Positions 6,540-9,991 of a stretch of 9,991 nt of DNA are shown piece by piece. This DNA is from Gammaproteobacteria bacterium (GTDB lineage Bacteria; Pseudomonadota; Gammaproteobacteria; Pseudomonadales; Pseudohongiellaceae): NCBI GenBank assembly GCA_003556835.1, contig PWQG01000063.1, forward strand, positions 1 through 9,991. The letters are read 5' to 3'. Each line of letters opens with the position of its first letter. Within the stretch, counting starts at the first letter, position 1. The notes beneath the pieces are model-generated. The model was not told the DNA's origin. It ran no database searches and saw nothing but the letters and a program-made list of their open reading frames with translations. The translations under genes and the position numbers were made by a program.

Positions 6540-6553
6540 ATATTCATGAATAT
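6540..6553. repeat. Perfect 14-bp palindrome across the YkgJ-like gene start
   Basis: ATATTCATGAATAT is self-complementary and contains the preferred ATG in its centre. It could be an operator or a small hairpin that hides the start codon, but an AT-rich palindrome of this size can also occur by chance. Confidence 0.3.
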
Positions 6554-6836
6554 TCCGCTTAAAGACGAGATCGACCCCGAAATTTCCTGCTCAAGCTGTC
6601 AGGCTTGCTGTTGCCGCCTGGAGGTCATGATCATTACAGACACCGGTGTGCCCCAACGGCATATTGCGGTCGATGAATGGGGTGGAGAAACCATGTTGCG
6701 ACTGGCTGACGGCTGGTGTTCTGCTTTGGACCGCGAAACGTTCCTGTGTACGATTTACAAAAACCGCCCCTGGATCTGCCGGGAATTCGAAATGGGATCC
6801 CATGAATGTCGTGAAGAAAGAGCAAAGGGTATGTGA
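6546..6836 (+). CDS. YkgJ-type CxxCxxCC cysteine-cluster protein
   Basis: A small 96-residue protein of the YkgJ / zinc-or-iron-chelating cluster family (the CxxCxxCC domain also found in FliB-like flagellin methylases). Nine cysteines are seen: C15, C18, C21, C22 and C23 in CSSCQACCC, then C58 (GWCSAL), C68 (FLCTIY), C78 (RPWICREF) and C88. The later CxIYxxRPxxCRxF segment is the family signature. It probably binds a metal ion or an iron-sulphur cluster in the cytoplasm; the molecular function is not known. The frame extends upstream to an ATG at 6507, but those 13 residues (MSLCCRHSLLYIF) do not fit the family and have no SD, so 6546 is preferred, although it too has no clear SD. The diguanylate cyclase starts 42 bases downstream, so cotranscription is likely. 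Confidence 0.8.
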   Translation: MNIPLKDEIDPEISCSSCQACCCRLEVMIITDTGVPQRHIAVDEWGGETMLRLADGWCSALDRETFLCTIYKNRPWICREFEMGSHECREERAKGM

Positions 6837-6878
6837 TCCAAGGATTTCCGAAGTGCTCGTAAAGGAGCGGTACTATCT

Positions 6879-8501
6879 ATGATGCCCCAATACCTGCTGG
6901 CACTTCCCTCGTTCGTAGGAGCACTGATCAGCCTCGGCCTGGCCGGATATACCCTGAAAGCACCGGTGGTGCAGGGACGGCCGTACGTAGTGCTGTGCGG
7001 ACTGGCCACCGCGATCTGGTGCCTGGGGCAGTTCCTCTGGTTGATGCATGATGCACCCGAGTGGCGACTGGCCGTGGCCAAGTTTCAATATGTCGGCATA
7101 AGCAGCCTGCCCGCGCTGTGGTTTCTTGCTGGCGCCATGTTCAGCGGTCGCAGCCGGCTGTTACATTCACCTTGGCTGCAAGCCGTTTGTGTCATCCCCG
7201 CCATCACCGTGCTCCTTGCCCTGAGCAATGAATGGCATGGTCTGATCTGGGCGCAATGGCTTGACCCGACTTCTACCATCGCGCAAATCGAGTACGGCCC
7301 CTGGTTCGTTGTACATCTGTTCTACAGCTATACCCTACTTACTCTGGGCTCGATCATGATGTTGATGCATCTGGCATCAAGTCCTCACTACCGTTTGCCG
7401 TTTTTTGCAATTCTGGCCGCCAGCCTGATTGTGGTACTCGCCAACCTGACCTACCTCAGCGGTACACAACTTTTCCCCATGGATATAACCCCCTCCGCTC
7501 TGGCGATCGCGTTCCCCGCGATCGCTTGGGTAGCCACGCGCCACAGGTTGTTGCAACTGGTACCGGTAGCTCGCAGCAAGACCCTGGAGCAGCTGCAGGA
7601 TGGCCTGCTGGTGGCCTCGGGCAATCCACGCCGGGTGGTCGACGCCAACCCGGCAGTCATTCGCCTCCTGGACCTGCAGACAGAGAACGGCGTGGCGGAA
7701 TTGATCGGCCAACCGCTGGAGGAGCTGATTCCCGCCGAAGCCATGTCCATTGCCGTGAACGATCAGGATGACATCGAAACCAAGTCCGCGAGGATCCTGG
7801 AAGTCCGTCGCTTCGCCGTGAGCACTTCGCAAGGCACACAGGAAGGCGACATTCTTCTATTGCGTGACGTCACCAAAGCACGGGAAGCGGAAACCCGTCT
7901 GCTTCAGACGCAGGCCCGGTTGGCCGAAGCCAATAGGAAACTCGAAACCCTCGCCGCCACGGACGAACTGACCGGCCTGGACAACCGCCGCCTGACCGCA
8001 AGGCTGAACGAAGAAATTGCTCGCTGCCGCCGCAGCGGCGCAGCGTTGACGGTGGTACTGGCCGACCTGGATAACTTCAAACAGATCAACGACTCGCGCG
8101 GGCACGCCGTCGGCGATTCAGTGCTGGTCACCTGCGGCCGGGCATTGCGGGAACTGATGCGCCAAGAAGATCTTGCCGCACGTTTCGGCGGCGAGGAATT
8201 TGCCCTGGTTTTCATGGACAGCGATCAGGATCGTGCCCGCCAGGCAGCCTGGCGCCTGCAGCAAAAGCTCAGCGAAATCCAACACATCGACAAGAACGCC
8301 AACAACGAAACCTTCCAGGTAACCTGGAGCATGGGGCTCGCCAGCTTGGAGCACGACACCGACGATATTGAATCCATACTGAAACGCGCCGACGACGCCC
8401 TCTACCACGCCAAAGAAAGAGGCAGGAACAGCATCCACTACCACAGCAACGGCAACGTAATCCCCCTCGAAACCAGCACTGAGGCCGGGTCCGTCAGGTG
8501 A
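6879..8501 (+). CDS. Membrane diguanylate cyclase: 7TM sensor - PAS - GGDEF
   Basis: A 540-residue enzyme that should make cyclic di-GMP from two GTP. Residues 1-222 form about seven membrane helices resembling the N-terminal 7TM region of some histidine kinases (TMs near 7-27, 37-57, 73-90, 100-117, 143-165, 173-193, 203-220). A PAS-like domain covers about 235-335, followed by a coiled signalling helix (335-358) and the GGDEF domain (360-522). The active-site loop is GGEEF at 437-441, metal residues D396 and D398 lie in ADLDNFK, and DELTGLDNRR opens the domain. An intact RxxD product-inhibition site (RQED, 428-431) lies five residues before GGEEF. No EAL domain is present. AAAGGAG lies about 12 bases before the ATG; a second ATG follows at once. 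The last codons (GSVR and the stop) lie inside the left arm of the large inverted repeat. The sensed signal is unknown. Confidence 0.93.
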   Translation: MMPQYLLALPSFVGALISLGLAGYTLKAPVVQGRPYVVLCGLATAIWCLGQFLWLMHDAPEWRLAVAKFQYVGISSLPALWFLAGAMFSGRSRLLHSPWLQAVCVIPAITVLLALSNEWHGLIWAQWLDPTSTIAQIEYGPWFVVHLFYSYTLLTLGSIMMLMHLASSPHYRLPFFAILAASLIVVLANLTYLSGTQLFPMDITPSALAIAFPAIAWVATRHRLLQLVPVARSKTLEQLQDGLLVASGNPRRVVDANPAVIRLLDLQTENGVAELIGQPLEELIPAEAMSIAVNDQDDIETKSARILEVRRFAVSTSQGTQEGDILLLRDVTKAREAETRLLQTQARLAEANRKLETLAATDELTGLDNRRLTARLNEEIARCRRSGAALTVVLADLDNFKQINDSRGHAVGDSVLVTCGRALRELMRQEDLAARFGGEEFALVFMDSDQDRARQAAWRLQQKLSEIQHIDKNANNETFQVTWSMGLASLEHDTDDIESILKRADDALYHAKERGRNSIHYHSNGNVIPLETSTEAGSVR

Positions 8502-8631
8502 GGTCTGGGGTGGGGCATTACTGCGCTGGACACGCTCAAGCCCGTCCCTGGGTCGCTCCGCGATCGCCATCCATGGCGATCGAGGGTCCTGCGCAGTAAC
8601 GCCCCACCCCAGACCTCACCTGCCGAACCCG
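8486..8631. repeat. 146-bp imperfect inverted repeat between convergent genes (hairpin / intergenic repeat element)
   Basis: Arms of 41 bases, 8486-8526 and 8591-8631, are complementary with three mismatches (8491/8626, 8494/8623, 8517/8600). Within them 31 of 32 inner bases match, including GGTCTGGGGTGGGGC and its complement GCCCCACCCCAGACC. Past a single mismatch GGAC (8528-8531) pairs with GTCC (8586-8589). The centre holds a second perfect stem, CGATCGCCAT (8561-8570) with ATGGCGATCG (8573-8582). In minus-strand RNA two of the three mismatches become G-U pairs, so folding is stronger for the thiI transcript. No T-tract follows either side, so it is not a standard intrinsic terminator, though it may still stop or protect both convergent transcripts. 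It resembles REP/BIME or MITE-like intergenic repeats; no flanking target duplication is evident. Confidence 0.85.
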
Positions 8632-8640
8632 AACTACAAG

Positions 8641-9991
8641 CTACAAAGGTCGGTACACGCCCACATTCGTGTACCCGGCATCCTTCAAGTGCGATGCATG
8701 CAAGCGACTCATGATTCCCTTGCCGCAATACAACAGGTACAGGCGCCCCGAGTCCAGATCCCCTAACTGCGACTGCAGCTGATAGAAGGGTACCTCCATC
8801 CGTTGCACATCTTCGGGCAAGCGCAAAGGCTGCACATCCAGCTCATCCGGATGGCGAATATCCAGTACCACGGCGCCACTTGGCACTTCCTTATACTCAT
8901 CCGGCTCCACCGCCTGATTGCCCAGGCCCTCCACCACCCGATCTATGCGCTGCACCGCCATGTCGGCCACCACGCGGTCCAGCACCCCCATATCCATGCG
9001 CGCTTCCTCGGCTTCGACCCGATGACGCCGGGCGCGAGTGGTGGGCTTGACCGAGATGACACCGCAGTATTCAGGCACGTTCCGGGAAAACGCTTCGGTA
9101 CCGATCCGGCGGGCGACATCGATGATTTCCTGTTTGTCGCTGGTGATAAGCGGGCGCAACACCAATTTGTCGGTGACCGCATCAATCACCGACAGATTGA
9201 CCAGGGTCTGGCTGCTGACCTGGGCCACACTCTCGCCGGTGACCACCGCATCAACCTCCAGTGAATCGGCCACACGCTCGGCCGCGCGCATCATCATGCG
9301 CTTGAGCACGACTCCCATATGTCCATTGTCGACATTCTCCAGAATCTCGTTCACCACGGGCTCAAAAGGCACGGTGATGAATTTGACCCGCTGCGAGGCG
9401 CCATAGCGCATCCACAGATAGACGGCCACTTCCTTGACCGCCAGCTCATGCTCCTTGCCACCGAGATTGAAAAACAGGAAGTGGGTCAGCAGACCGCGCT
9501 TCATGCACTGGAAGGTGGAAACCGAGGAATCAAAGCCGCCGGAAATCAGGCTCAGTACCGCATCCTGGGATCCCAGGGGATAACCACCGAGGCCACGCTG
9601 CAACTTCTCCACCACATAAAGGTCGTTGTGCCGGACCTGGATATGCACACTGACTTCAGGGTCATTCAGACTGACACCTGCCGGATTGCAGTCACGAATC
9701 AGCCCGGCACCTACATGACGCTCCACATCCACGGAAGTGAAGCTGTGTTGCCCCTGCCGCTTGCAGCGGACAGCAAAAGTCCGGCCCGGCAATTGATCGG
9801 CATACACCGCCTTGGTCTCTTCCAGAATGCCGTCGAAGTCGGGCAGCGGCATTTTCTTCACCTGCATGACCAGATCAATACCGGGCGTGTCACACAGGCA
9901 TTGCCATACCTGCGCATTGCGTTCCGACTCATCGGTTGTGGTCTGCACCTCAAGCATGTCCCAATCTCCTGTAACCCTGGCGTCGCCATCA
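8641..9991 (-). CDS. thiI: tRNA uracil 4-sulfurtransferase ThiI with C-terminal rhodanese domain (5' end beyond the right window edge)
   Basis: ThiI activates U8 of tRNA with ATP and transfers sulphur from IscS to give 4-thiouridine; in enterobacteria it also feeds sulphur to thiamine thiazole synthesis. Numbering from the in-frame Met at 9957, the THUMP region occupies about 20-120, the PP-loop ATPase motif is SGGFDS (139-144), and the PP-loop cysteine of PEYCGVIS is C298 (C344 in E. coli). The rhodanese domain (about 355-438) ends with LLYCGKGIMSRL, its persulphide cysteine C411 matching E. coli C456. The frame stays open to the window edge, and the upstream residues RVTGDWDMLEV align with VVRHWDNIEV of E. 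coli ThiI, so about 40 N-terminal residues lie outside. An AGGAG 8 bases before the Met at 9957 is probably coincidental. The stop is 10 bases from the large inverted repeat. Confidence 0.96.
   Translation of the reverse strand, partial: DGDARVTGDWDMLEVQTTTDESERNAQVWQCLCDTPGIDLVMQVKKMPLPDFDGILEETKAVYADQLPGRTFAVRCKRQGQHSFTSVDVERHVGAGLIRDCNPAGVSLNDPEVSVHIQVRHNDLYVVEKLQRGLGGYPLGSQDAVLSLISGGFDSSVSTFQCMKRGLLTHFLFFNLGGKEHELAVKEVAVYLWMRYGASQRVKFITVPFEPVVNEILENVDNGHMGVVLKRMMMRAAERVADSLEVDAVVTGESVAQVSSQTLVNLSVIDAVTDKLVLRPLITSDKQEIIDVARRIGTEAFSRNVPEYCGVISVKPTTRARRHRVEAEEARMDMGVLDRVVADMAVQRIDRVVEGLGNQAVEPDEYKEVPSGAVVLDIRHPDELDVQPLRLPEDVQRMEVPFYQLQSQLGDLDSGRLYLLYCGKGIMSRLHASHLKDAGYTNVGVYRPL

Noticed and set aside
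8486..8631. Canonical Rho-independent terminator or CRISPR-type repeat
   Set aside because: No T-tract on either side and no repeated spacer units; it is one long inverted repeat.
9957..9991. thiI starting at the ATG at 9957
   Set aside because: The frame is open to the edge and the upstream residues align with the N-terminal region of E. coli ThiI, so the gene is cut by the window.

Overview
The window reads as chromosomal DNA of a gammaproteobacterium. The strongest clue is a ThiI with a C-terminal rhodanese domain, closely similar to the Escherichia coli protein. A cytochrome b561, a YkgJ-type cysteine-cluster protein and a 7TM-PAS-GGDEF diguanylate cyclase fit the same group. A marine or halophilic genus is only a guess. 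There is no plasmid, phage or transposase gene.

Left block (1-2.6 kb, minus strand): a compact operon, transcribed leftwards, of a family-4 glycosyltransferase, a TauD/TfdA-type Fe(II)/2-oxoglutarate dioxygenase (stop and start overlap as TAATG) and, 26 bases further on, the first 48 codons of an RraA-like protein cut by the left edge. Its codon usage is less GC-rich than that of the next gene. It may belong to a surface-glycan or specialised-metabolite locus, but the pathway cannot be read from what is visible.

Middle block (2.8-5.9 kb): a membrane-anchored alkaline-phosphatase-superfamily phosphodiesterase on the plus strand converges on a secreted matrixin-type zinc metalloprotease on the minus strand. 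The metalloprotease has a long leader with a plausible sigma-70 promoter and a palindrome next to the predicted transcription start. The roughly 500-base gap beyond it ends in five tandem 11-bp repeats directly in front of the cytochrome b561 gene, a likely binding array for an OmpR/PhoB-type regulator.

Right block (5.9-10 kb): cytochrome b561, a small CxxCxxCC protein and a membrane diguanylate cyclase run in one direction, possibly as a redox and c-di-GMP signalling group. They converge on thiI (tRNA 4-thiouridine synthesis), which runs off the right edge. Between the cyclase and thiI lies a 146-bp near-perfect inverted repeat whose left arm supplies the last codons of the cyclase. It looks like an intergenic repeat element and a strong bidirectional RNA hairpin.

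The main items for a second look are the 11-bp repeat array, the 146-bp inverted repeat, and the glycosyltransferase-dioxygenase-RraA operon.
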